A stretch of 64,000 bases of DNA. Source: Thunnus maccoyii. Its lineage: Eukaryota > Chordata > Actinopteri > Scombriformes > Scombridae. A program made the translations under genes and the position numbers. Positions within the stretch are counted from its first letter, which is position 1, and every line of letters starts with the position of its first letter. Positions 1 through 11,600 of this stretch are shown piece after piece. The notes beneath the pieces were generated by a model. It was not told where the DNA came from and ran no database searches. It saw nothing but the letters and a program-made list of their open reading frames with translations. The stretch spans positions 28,213,647 to 28,277,646 of the forward strand of contig NC_056547.1 of NCBI RefSeq assembly GCF_910596095.1. The letters are read 5' to 3'.

Positions 1-59
1 GTGCAAAATTTTGTGTTAATCCATCGAGTAGATAAAGCCATATCTCATTATAAGTTAAA

Positions 60-290
60 GCTTTGACCTGCTGGAGGTGCTAGAGGAAAGGTTATTGGCT
101 CACCAAAGTCATTGTCATTCATCCTATTGGGACCATGAACGTCTGTAATGAATTTGTGGAAAACCATTCAAAAGCTATAGAGATTTTTCCATCTGGACCA
201 AAGTGGGGTAGATTGACCAACCAACTAAAGACATTGCCTTTCCTGGAACCACACTATCATAGCAAAAAAGTAAAGCCACACTAGCAACCC
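60..290. repeat. Dispersed teleost repeat, copy 1
   Basis: This copy contains the word series 'caccaaagtcatt', 'gggaccatgaa', 'gtctgtaa' and 'tctggaccaaag'. The same words recur in the same order near 430-560 and 680-835, and again at 39160-39290. I recall this string as a common dispersed repeat of fish genomes, but I cannot name its class. No ORF or terminal structure is visible. Confidence 0.6.
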
Positions 291-429
291 CTGAAGGCTC
301 CTATGGTAATTACTCCCTGAAAAATGAATGGGTTGGATTAAATTACAGATCATATGGATGTAATGAAGAATTTACTGATGAATCTGCTCTTCTTTGAGCC
401 TACAAAATTCATTACAATCTACTCACTTG

Positions 430-835
430 ATCTGTGATTGCCTTTTAGTGACACTAAAGAGCTCTGAGGAACCATCCTCTGGGGACCATGAATATCCATA
501 GCAAATCTCTCTTGGAAACAGCCAAGAGTTCATCTTGTACACAATTTTGATGATTTGACATAATAGGAGAGGTCTTAAAGTGCTCAAAATGGAAAGGTTG
601 CATCTTCAGGGAAGCATGAATGTGCTCAGTAAATGTCATGCCAAACTGCACATTAGATTTTGAAATGTCTAATGTAAGATGGTGGTACTAGAGGATGAAA
701 AGCAGGGGAGGAGGGGTCACCAAAATCATTAGGACTCTGGTCCTTAGGACATCCTCTGGGGACCATGAATATCTACAATGAACTTGCTTTGGAACAAAGT
801 GCTGGACAGACCTGCTGCCACCATGGAAAGATCAT
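430..835. repeat. Two further degraded copies of the same dispersed repeat
   Basis: The string 'catcctctggggaccatgaatat' (in part) occurs at about 475-500 and again at about 750-775, each followed by diverged versions of the rest of copy 1. The copies are fragmentary and share the orientation of copy 1, so this looks like a small cluster of one repeat family. No gene lies here. Confidence 0.5.
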
Positions 836-1923
836 TAGTATTATTGAAATCCTTACAAAAACAGACACAAATAATGCTAATTTGTTTTTATAATTCCAAA
901 CCACAAGCATCCATTTATTCTACATGGAATTGTCATTGTTCATGATGTTCATAAGTCTATTTATTACACTCATTTCCACTACCTTGAGTTCTTAGGATGC
1001 ACTGACAACACATCATACTCAAAGGACAAAACAAGGACATGCTAGCAGGGAAACATTTAATTGTAATTACAAAGTGTTTGACAAGTAACTGTACAACATC
1101 TGATCTTCTCTGGCCTCCATCCATAGGCTAACACGAGTCTTTACTTACAAGGTCAAGTGGGGCCAAAATCTCCACCTGCCAAAAACCGCAGGATTAGACA
1201 GTAATATTAGACAACAGACAGGATTAGATACCATCAGGGAAAATCAACCCTAAACCACTGTTGTGTTCTTTAAATTCATATCACTGTGAAATCCAAATCT
1301 TCTTAACTAATTTGGATGTAGATCAGAATCACTCCTTCCTTTCTACTTGCCCTTTTTAGGAATGTTGATACCTTCAGTTTTGAGTCCTGATTATTTTTCA
1401 CCATCTTACATGTTGAACTCCTCGAGTCTTTCTTGTGTTACCCATGTTGCATAAGAGCTGAGGTCAGGCAGAGGTGGCAATGTGCAGTATTTATGCCATG
1501 GGGTACCATGGTTCTAAATAGAGTTGTGATATGAACAGTGGACTATCCGTTTACTACAGAGGAACTTGGCACACAGCTGACTGTCTGCTCTACATTATCT
1601 GTTAGGGCCAGAGATCCATGGCACAGGTTACTAATTGAACATTGCACCCAAATGATAAAGTAAAAAAAAGAGTTCCATGTGATAGAATTTGCATTTGACA
1701 GATATGATGCATTACATAACTGTCTGTGGAGTAGGAAACAGTGCTGACTGTGAAGCCTATAATCAAAATGATGAGCTAGATATTCTCGTGCAAAAGCTAT
1801 GATGGTTGTCAAATTAAAATAGTGCTAATTTTATTTTGGAATCCATGCATCCCTCTCAACAACCCATTAAGTGTATCAAGAACTGCTGGAAACCCTCTAA
1901 AGACTTAAAAATATCTAAGAATC
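836..1923. other. Intergenic, nothing recognised
   Basis: AT-rich sequence upstream of eepd1. The only ORFs are short and show no family resemblance. I see no splice-linked coding exon, RNA gene or transposon end. Confidence 0.5.
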
Positions 1924-1960
1924 ACTGGAGCGCCCAAGAGTGATTTTTGGGCGCTCCAGT
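1924..1960. repeat. Perfect 14-bp inverted repeat (hairpin)
   Basis: ACTGGAGCGCCCAA at 1924-1937 is the exact reverse complement of TTGGGCGCTCCAGT at 1947-1960, with a 9-nt loop between. The stem is GC-rich in an AT-rich neighbourhood. No poly-T tract or coding sequence adjoins it, so its role is unknown. It may be the core of a small mobile element. Confidence 0.85.
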
Positions 1961-2690
1961 CAAGAAGCACAGGAACCAAGGACCCCTGTAATCCTTGGAG
2001 AACCATGGTGTGCAAAACCCCTGGAACCATCCCAGCAACCCCTGCAATCCTCTCTGAATCCTCTCAACAACAAATGGAACCCCCTTAATTCCCTAGAACC
2101 CATTTGATACTCCTCAGATCACCCTCAAACATCCTTTGAACTCCATCAATCGCCTACGTAAACCCCTCAAGATCTCTAGATCCACTTAAGAGCCATAGAA
2201 GTACTCAAAAACCTCTGTTGAAGATCCCTGGAAACATCCTGAATACTCTCAGGTACCCTTAATATCCTCTGAAAGACCATTTGAACCACCTCAAGAACTA
2301 GAGGAATTAAGAATTAAAAAAGAAATAAAATATCCTTGGTGCTCCACAGGAATTCCCTTCTAATACTCTTCAGAGCCACCTGAGGGATCCTTGGAACCCC
2401 ACAAAGACCTCCCAAAACTTCTCTACATCATTGTAAACCCCCAGGAGCCCACAGAATCTCTCAGTAACTTCTGGAGACCTGTTTCAGATCCCCTAGAACT
2501 GCATGGAGAATTCAAGAGGATCCTTCAAAGATCCCTTGTTACCTCTGTGGTCATCACAAGGACCCTTGGAATTCCCTTATGACCCTTCAAGAAGCCCTGA
2601 AACCCATTCAGAACCTCTCGAATCCTCATCTAGGCCCTGGATTCTGCTGAGACTCTCTAAAACCAACTGAAGCATCAGTGCAACCCTGTC
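1961..2690. repeat. Degenerate pyrimidine-rich short-word repeat
   Basis: Short words such as 'aacccc', 'cctggaa', 'cctcaa' and 'ccctagaac' recur every 10-20 bases across about 700 bp without a fixed period. This gives the + strand a marked C/A bias. It looks like a decayed tandem repeat. A small ORF at 2391-2582 is a by-product of the repeat. Confidence 0.5.
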
Positions 2691-4380
2691 AAGAACTCAC
2701 AGTGGTCTCTAAATCGCATTTTGAAAATTACTGGTGTAGCATAATTACAATAACTATTCAAATAAATACAGAAATAAAGCACTATTGGCACTGAAATCTG
2801 CACTTGTGCACATATTAATTAGTCCCAAACTAGGTGTATATGGTGTATATCTCTGTTGCTTTGTGGCTGTCTTATTTCCATTTAGAAAGAATATATTTAA
2901 ACTGATTGGATTTGTGAGCAGTGGGTGTATTTCAAAAGAATCATCCAATCCATGAATGGAGAGTTTCTCAACACCATTACAGAGGAGAGAAAGCATTAGA
3001 TCAATGGATAATCACAGGCTTTGTTGATAAAGAATGAGACCAAAGCATGCGTCTTATCTAAAATTATAATGTTATGCTAATTCAATTAGGTAGGATCAGA
3101 GCGGAAGCAGCCAGAGCGTTGGTTACACACCTTCTGTTGATAGAGTCCACAGTAAAATACCGAAAGGTTTGACCAATTGCTGCAGACTGGTCCTACTGTT
3201 TGGTTCTGATAGATGTGTTCATTTCAGGTTTGAATTTTCTCAAAAGTTCTTCCTCAAAACAAAAGACTAGAATCAAAAATCTTTGAGGGGCAATTTACTC
3301 ACTTCACAGGGGCTGTGAAAATAGTTGTATAGCCTGCTGCTTGGATTTTGACTATTCTTTTTTCAATTCTTTTTTCACAGCATGTTACAATTTGTCTGTC
3401 AAAACCACTTGCTGCAAAAGTGAAAACTTCATGTTCGGTTTGATGAGAATAATTAGCTCAGACCAATACTAAAGACTCAGGTTGAAAGGTCTTTACAAAT
3501 ACCAATAAGAAACCTGAATATAAAAATGATTACGTTTCACAAAAATATGTTTGTAATGTAAGATCAGGAATCATTTAAAACTATACAGGCTATTATCCTG
3601 CTTTACTGCAAACAGGCTTTTTGTTGCTACAAAGTCCAGGAATTATTTAATGATCAATTATTAACCTACATTAAAGCCAAATCCAAATTTGAATATACCC
3701 TATATCAAAATTTACATATATTTATAGTCAGCTCTTCTTCTCCAGTGAGAGAAAACATTTAGTTGTCGTGGCTGGAGCCTCCTGCTACTGCTGATAATGA
3801 AGGAAACCTTTGCTTTCAAAGTAAAAGCCGGGTTGACAAATGACTTTTTTTTTCTTTTATCAACATTAAGTTTCTAGGCACAGAAAAAGAAAATTATATT
3901 TAAAAGATGGACCACATATGCATTAAATCCATTGTAAAATGTGTTCAACTTTATAATAGGATAAATTTAAAATTTGGCCAGAAATTAAAAATAATGGGCA
4001 ATAAATTGAGAATAACATATATTTCGAAATTTATTGTAGAGACATTTAATAATCAATAAATCAATACAGAAAATCTTTATTTCTTGACCTTTTATTTCTT
4101 TCTTGGCAAAGTTTTAAATGTATCAATGTATTTAAAGCTATGGTGCGCAGTTCACATTTATTAATGTATATTTATTTCTTGTATCCTTTTTGGTTTCCCA
4201 TAGTCTGAGAGGACAGGCCCTGTATTGAATGTAATTTAACATACCGAGTAGGCTATGGCTATGGCTTTGGCACTAGTGTTTATTGATTTACTCTATATAT
4301 TCATTTGAACTGCCTTGCATGCTTATCCTTCCTCCTTACTTTTATTCTGAAGACCACAAATAAGGTGTTCCGGTATTGTC
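2691..4380. other. Intergenic upstream of eepd1, nothing recognised
   Basis: AT-rich DNA without convincing coding exons. Distal regulatory sequence for eepd1 could lie here, but nothing in the bases alone identifies it. Confidence 0.5.
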
Positions 4381-4399
4381 TTGGCTGAACCTGTGTGAC

Positions 4400-4603
4400 T
4401 TGACGCACGCTGGAAGCAGTGGTTTGTAATGATGTGAGAACTGGCGTCTCCCTGTCAGATCAGTGAGTGTGGAGGCCGACCTGTGGCCAGACGGACAGCA
4501 GACTGAGTGAGGGCAAAGTTTTCTGTGGAGACTGTTTATATCCAGCTCTTCTCTCACACACAGACACACAGTCAGCTGCTGCCGCCCGGAGCGCACAGAC
4601 ACG
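4400..4603 (+). promoter_or_regulatory. eepd1: Putative eepd1 promoter and 5' noncoding exon
   Basis: GC content rises here, just upstream of the first coding exon. A donor-like ACG|GTGAGC follows 4603, and a good acceptor (TGTTTCAG) ends at 4758. Together they suggest a noncoding first exon ending at 4603, then an intron of about 155 bp. The transcription start is not visible, and no TATA box is evident. Confidence 0.45.
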
Positions 4604-4836
4604 GTGAGCAGCATGTAGCCGGGGCTGTGGACAGCTGCTGTATGGTGCGTATGTCTAAAATCATTTTTAATGAAGGGAAGAAGGTGAAATCTGGACGCTC
4701 TGATGTGTGAGCCTGTGTGACTGTCACTTGTCTGCTCTCTGTGCTGCTTGTGTTTCAGTCTCTTCTCTCTCTGCCGTGGCCCTCTGCCTGCCGCCGTCCG
4801 CTGCACTGATCCGAGCCCCGGTGACCCGCTGGAGCC

Positions 4837-5684
4837 ATGGGTGGGAGTCTGGGCTGCCACCGCTCCATCCCCAAGGACCCCACTGACTTCAGCTGCGGCA
4901 AGCGTAAATTCAGCGCTGCGTGTAACTTCGGCCACATCCTGGTGAACCAGGAGCGGCTCAACATCAACACAGCCACCGAGGAGGAACTCATGACTCTACC
5001 GGGAGTCAACCGCACTGTTGCGCAGAATATCGTGGAGTACCGGGACTGTATCGGGGGGTTTAAAAAGGTGGAGGATCTTGCTCTGGTGAGCGGGATCGGT
5101 GCCACCAAACTAGAGGTGATCAAACTGGAAATATGCGTCTCCAGCAGGACCAGTTCGTCCCAGCACTCGCCGTCCTCGCTGCGCAAAGACCTGGACCATC
5201 AGTCCTACACTGGGATGAACATTAACACCGCGACCCCGGCGCAGCTCATGAGCATCCGAGGCATCACGGAGAAAATAGCCAAGAACATCGTGGCCTATCG
5301 GGCGGAACACGGCCCGTTCAAAAACATCGAGGACCTGGTGAGGGTCAGCTACATCAACAGCTCCCTGCTGGACAAAATCCGCTTCCAGGTGTTCGTGGAG
5401 CGCTCCAGGGCGCCCTCAACCAACACCAACGGAGGGCTGACCTGTACCACAAAGTCCCACCCCAGCCCAACTTCATTCAGCCTCAGGAGCGACGACCTGG
5501 ACCTCCCGCCCGGAGGACCGACCCAGATCATCTCTGTGCGGCCCAACGTGGAGCCCCCACCCGGGCTGCGGGACGGGAAGCCCGTGGTGCGCGTGGCCAC
5601 ATGGAGCTTGCAGAGCTGCTCCTGCGATAAGGCCAACAACCCGGGGGTCAAAGAGGTGGTGTGCATGACCCTGCTGGAGAACGA
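4837..5684 (+). CDS. eepd1: eepd1 coding exon 1
   Basis: Encodes residues 1-282 plus two bases of codon 283. The start context (GAGCCATGG) is strong. The exon carries both HhH repeats, a Ser/Pro-rich linker with DLPPGGPTQII, and the start of the EEP domain. The donor is GA|GTGAGT. The acceptor of the whole exon is probably at 4759. Confidence 0.97.
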
Positions 5685-8600
5685 GTGAGTACAACTTCCA
5701 GGGATTAATACACTCGAGTATGACATATTAAGTATTTGATGAACATAGTTAGTTGGATGTGTCATGGTGAGGTAGTGTCATACACCAAAAGTGAGGCAAA
5801 CTTATATAAATGTCTTATTAATGGAGAGAAGATGCAAAGATCAGGCAAAAGCTCAAAAGTCATCAAAAGCCGACAAAATCTGTAGCTATTTTTTTTCACC
5901 AAACACATTAAAAACAAGATTTTCATTTCATTTTTGAAACATCTGTGCCAGCAGTGCCACGTAGAAGCCATACCTGGGCCGGTCAGTCTGCTAGAGCATA
6001 GTGACCTGTAACTAATTATTTTATGCTTCAAAAAATGCAAATGATTTACCATCAAAAGCTGAAGTAGCAAATAAGGAAGTGTCTTTCACAAATGATGCCT
6101 GACTTTCTTTATATTTGTTTGTGGCCCCCCCAAAAATCTTCATAAACAGTACATCACATGGTCACACAACAGTCTGGTTAGGTACCCCTAACCACCAGGG
6201 GCCCCAGAAAGCCACTGGATGTCATTTGGTTTTAATAACTGGATTAATTACAATTTAACTTAATGGAAGAAATAAAATACGCTTTTAAGAAATGTAAAAC
6301 TGTGAAACTTGATCTGCTAAGAACTGTTTCCTAGTTAGAAGTGCAAAAGAAAAAAAAATCACACAAAAGACAAATGTATACTGGAATTATGACAAAAAAG
6401 AATCCAAAGTGTTGTTTTTTGCTTGCTTGAGGGCCCACAAAAGTGCAACAAAAAGTGATATGTAGTTAAATAGTACAGAGTGCCATTATAAGCTCTTTAC
6501 AAGGTAATAGCCCTACAAGATCAACACAGCAGGGTTCTGGGCCACACCTGTTTAAATGTAACAGGGACAAGCTTCGCAGAGTCTTATGCAACATTTCTGA
6601 TCCTTTGATTCACTTTGAGTTGCTTGTGTCAGTTGTTTGACAAAGTATCACTTGAAAAGAAAATGAATGAAGAGCAGAGAGAGAGCAACAGGATATTTAG
6701 TCGACTAGTTAAGGTGTCTGTGTTCTTTTACTCCAAGAGAAACATTTGTGCAAATATGAGCCTCTGTGAATAAGGTTAATCTGCTGAGATAAACTCTGAG
6801 AGCAGAGTTTCAGTGTCAGGCTGGTCCGTGAATGAATAACAAAATCAATTGAACAGGATTCTCTTGGTGTTTGTTTGACAACAAGCTGCACGGATAAAAA
6901 GTTCCTCTGACCAGGCCTGAGATGGCTCAGCACAAAATGACTCACAAGATATGTACTTTGTCCCGCTCACATGTCTGCTCACACAGCCTCCATGTCTTTC
7001 ATTTACAATTCTTTGTTCATAATACACAGTTCTTGAGCTGGGTGTAACCAGGCTATCGCAGTGTGTCTTGGCACAAAGTTACATAGGCTGGGTTTGCCTG
7101 TTCAATTAACCAGAGCAGTGCAGTATCCTGCCTTGGGTTGGTGAGCCCTGACCTGCCTTGAAGGGTGGAAGGTGTGGAGGGGTTAATAGAGGGCATTCAA
7201 GTTGTTATGTCTGAAACTGTCACTGCCAGTAAAATTAGTATCCTCTGCTATGTAGCTATCATATGATTCACCATAGCACCTCAACATTCTCTCCTCTGAC
7301 GTATGGACAACGTGTCTTACCAAACTCCAACTGAAAATGTGTCATTTAATGTTACTTCCTGTACACACTTAGTTGGACATGACTGAAGAGCTTTGTTGAA
7401 TTGTCCACTTCTGTTTATCAATTCTGCTTATGGCTAATACACCAAGTAGAACTTATTTTATTACAATTTTGATTTCCTTACTTGATTCACCTGCTTTTCA
7501 CACAATCATGACACACTGAATTACACTGTCATGAGCTGTGGAAAACCATGCTTACCAATTATTAAAACTCAGATGATATTGAAATAATTGGTCCTGGGTT
7601 TAAAGATTTTCACAATTTATAAAGACGTCTTTTTGGTCATGTTCTACAAGGTGTCAGAGGCGCTTTGGTACCCTATGCAGAATTGAAATAAGCAGAACTG
7701 GATTCTGTTTAGGGCCCCATTGTGAACCATACATCCTTTTCTGTCATGTTATCAAAGCGCCATCAGGCATCAAGTTAGCAAGGTGGCTACAGCAAGTAGC
7801 AGGTCTGTTGTCTCATCATAACATCCTTCCTGTTCTCACTAGCTGGCTACTAAGAAGCTTTTCTGTGGAAGCACTACCAGAAAGATGAGTTTATTTCAAT
7901 GCTCTTCAGGCTATTTTTGTTATTTTTATTATCTCCTGACCCCCTGGTTGCTGCAGGGTCCTTCTTAGTTCTGCTCTAGTTTTCTCTTATTGGAGAGAAG
8001 ATTCAGCATGTTGAATCGATGTGAGAAAGCTGTTCAGCCTTATGAAACTGTGATGTCAGTTGTTTAGTACAGTTTATTATTATTTTTTGCCCCCTTTTTT
8101 TTCTTCAACAAGCAAAAGACCACAGGCTGAAAATATCACTGCAAAGCAAAGCAACCCTAACCCCAACAAAATACACATATTCTCAATTTGCATTCCAAAC
8201 ATATGGCAAGACTGTTGAATTATATTTACAGTAGTGTGAAAATGGTTCACCAGATCATATTGTTTATCTCTTCATTTTTTCTTTGGAGTACAAGTACAAA
8301 GTATTAGTACTAGTTGATTTCTCTTTCATATATGTTCACAAACAACTTGAATAGAAAACAAGGCAACGAGAGGTGACGTGAAGCGACCTAAAGGCCTCAG
8401 TAGTCTTCAAACAAAGTGCTTGTCGGATCATCTAACAGCATCTGAAACCCTATTTCTTGACTGAATGGGGAGGTTTTGTGTCAGACAATTTTTGTAACTT
8501 CCCAAAAAAGACAATCTGGCCATTACGCCAACTTTACACAGTGATTGGCCGGGTTTGTGGAGGTGAGAAAGTAGGCAGGGTTTGAACTTGTCTCTCAAGC

Positions 8601-11600
8601 TCTCTTTTTTCATTCTTTACACAGCTACGTCCGAGGGTAACAACATAAATGTTTTCGAGGAGAGACTGTATGAACGTGTGCTCCTTTATCTGCATGTGTG
8701 ATTCATTGCATTTCACACCTCTCTATGGTGACAGGTTTTTCATCTCTCTGAGATTGACACCATTTATAAATGGTATAAAACACTTTTGCTTTTAGATGCG
8801 GTTGAATGACCTTTTGTATGAATTTGACACTAACTTGGACCTTATGGTAACGCAGCCAGAGGGCTTTGATCAACACTAGTTTTAAAACCAACTGGGTATG
8901 TCAGGACCCTTAAGGGTTCATTATGCTAGAAATGAATTAGTTTGTACAATAAGTATATAGCTGTTCTGAATCACCACACTGGAAGGTGGGATGAAGAACC
9001 TGCCATCATAGCCTCCTCCTGGCTTTATCCCAAGAATGCTTTGAATTATCTGCGACTTGTGTATCTTTGTATTCTCACCTTAATGAAATGTACAAATTGA
9101 GATAACAGCGTACACTTTCAACATGATTCATGTCTTTGAAGCTTTCTTCAAAGGCGTACATGGTGTTTCCCTGCTTACACCTCACACCTGCACACTCCAG
9201 CCAGTCGTTGCATGAAGTGGGTGTGATGGTCAGATTACCAGTTTCAGAATGGTGGGACGAAGCCCCTCCAATTCCAACGTTGGAAACATGTGGTAGAGGA
9301 GACTGTTAGACTAGCACTTCATCATCACTTCACCTTTTCATAATCATCCATGTTTATTAAGTCGTCCATAAACCTCCACCACACCAAGTGTAAACTGCAC
9401 TAGGTAAACCCTCCAGCCTCACATGATAGATGCATTTGAACAAGGGGTGTCTGCTGTCATGTGTGTTTTGATAAGAACCATCTGATTACCTTTGGCGCCG
9501 TCTTAGATCATCTTCCTCCATATCTGCCTCCCCTTCCATCTCCTCTGTAACCCACCCTCTTATAAATCTCCAGCACTTCCCTCACTCATGCCTCCCACTT
9601 CCTGTGTTCCCAAGCCATGGGTAACAATCCTAGTGGTGATATTGGAGGGTTGATTGTTATGGAGGAACAGCCGGCAGCAGGAGGAGGAGGCTGTAGAGGA
9701 GATATGGTGTGTTTGCACAGCGCTCGGGCTCCGCTGTGTGAGCAATCACAAGATCCAGGCTGAGTTTACTCACTTCCTGGCTTTCCTCCAAGCACCAGAA
9801 GAGAGCTACTAGAGTTCAATGAACTCCTGCTTACCAAAGGTGAAACAGCAGACTGCGCTCAGCCATCAGAGCCTCACAAGGCCTGCTGATGTTAGTGATC
9901 AGCCAGCCTCACACACCGAAACAGCCACCACTAACTCTTAACAGCGGGGTTAATCTGGATCAAGGTACGGATGTGAGCTGACAGGCTCTCACTTGACTCA
10001 GAGCAAATGTGGCTACAGTGGTGAAAAGCTGTTGCTGTCAAATCTTCTCCAGGGATCCTCTCTGTCTGCATGACAGGTTACAGGAGGACTTTTCTGTGTC
10101 TGGAGTGATCCACACAGTTTTTTCTGTGCTTCATCAGTTCATGTTTTTTGTGTGTGTGTGTGTGTGTGTGTGTCAGAGTGGAATTTGGCTGTTTGCGTTT
10201 TGAAACCCTCACATGACGTCTATAATGTGTTTTGCAGTGCTGCTGTGAAACTTCCAAGCTGTATGAAGCAAGAATTTTAAGAAACAACCAACACCCATCC
10301 TCTGTGTCAAAATCACACAGTGATGCTGCAAGAGACAACATCGCTGCCATGCATTATTCATTCAATTTACCATCCCGCGTACCTGACACTTCACCGCACA
10401 CAGGAAGTGAAGAATCAAAACAAACAATTGAGTTACAGGACAGCAGTGAGGACGTGATCTATCCACAGAAAGCTGGGCTCACCAGCATTAGATCTTTTGT
10501 CATGTCTTTTTTTATTTGGTCTGAATGATGATAGACCAGCCAGGCTGGTAAATATGAGCTCAATGTGTGCAGTTCACAAAGCACACATAGTTTTGTTATT
10601 GCTTCAAACAAGTTAAGTCCAGTAGAACAGACGTTTCAGCCTGCTGTCATGTTAGCAGAGTCCCTTTACTTGGTACTGAGTGGCTGAACTGTTACTCATC
10701 ACATGTAAAGTTGTGGGAGACAGATTGTTATTCTCCATCACATCCCTCAGCTCTGGCTCCACACAGCTCTCTCTTCATGCTGAAGGGATGCAGAGATGGT
10801 GGCAAAGGACTGTGAGCCAGCTGCTGTTTAAAGCCTCACGTGTGGACCGTGGCCTGCTTCTGACTCCCTCTAGAATGAAGAGATTGCACCTCACCATTAC
10901 GTTTGCAGGAGGAGTTCTCTGGAAAATCCACATGGAGGACAACTTCATCCTCTCTTAGGCTTTCTTTTAAAGCCCTGCACTCTTTGACTCGGTGCAACCA
11001 GTTGTAGTGGTGTTTAGTAAGGCTGTTGAGCTTGGGATTGAAAAGGTTCAACAGTTCAGCACATGTTCCAGTTTGTGCTTCTTTGACAAAATTCATGTAG
11101 GTCTTATGGCCCTCTGACACAGGTTTTCTTATCCATTGATGCCGTGTCACGATCTCTTCCGCCTGAGGTGCTGCAACTTGTATCTCATTGTTGAAGCATT
11201 TTGTACAGACTCGATACAGGTGTAACTTGTTGTCTGGACTGCACACAATTGAGGACAACAGCTGAGAAATGTTAGCAGTTTTTAGAAGACCTTTCTGCTG
11301 CAGTTTTTCAGTCAAGAGTTTGACATTCTCATGGTCCAAGCATGCACAAGTGGTCCTGTCCGACACTTATGGCTGTTTCACAAAGAAAGGACAATATCGA
11401 ACAAATTGTCTGTAAGAAGTTCCCATTTAAGAATTATACTGCAGATGTAGTTCAGTCAAGAGTTTAACTAACACACGCCTCTGTTTGTTTTTGTTTTTAT
11501 GACTGTATCCTTTCCCCCTGGCAGTAAGCGACTGTTCTCATCTCGACAGAGGAAGTCAACAACTCTCTTTTCTCTGGATGGCTAATTTCTTTGCAGTCCT

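Noticed and set aside
1210..1250. GGATTAGATACC, the conserved 12S rRNA motif, as a hint of a mitochondrial insertion
   Set aside because: The flanking bases do not continue the rRNA conserved context, so the 12-base match is taken as chance.
4342..4935. 197-codon minus-strand ORF over the eepd1 5' region
   Set aside because: It overlaps the eepd1 5' UTR and first coding exon in antisense. Its composition reflects GC-rich DNA, and it shows no family resemblance.
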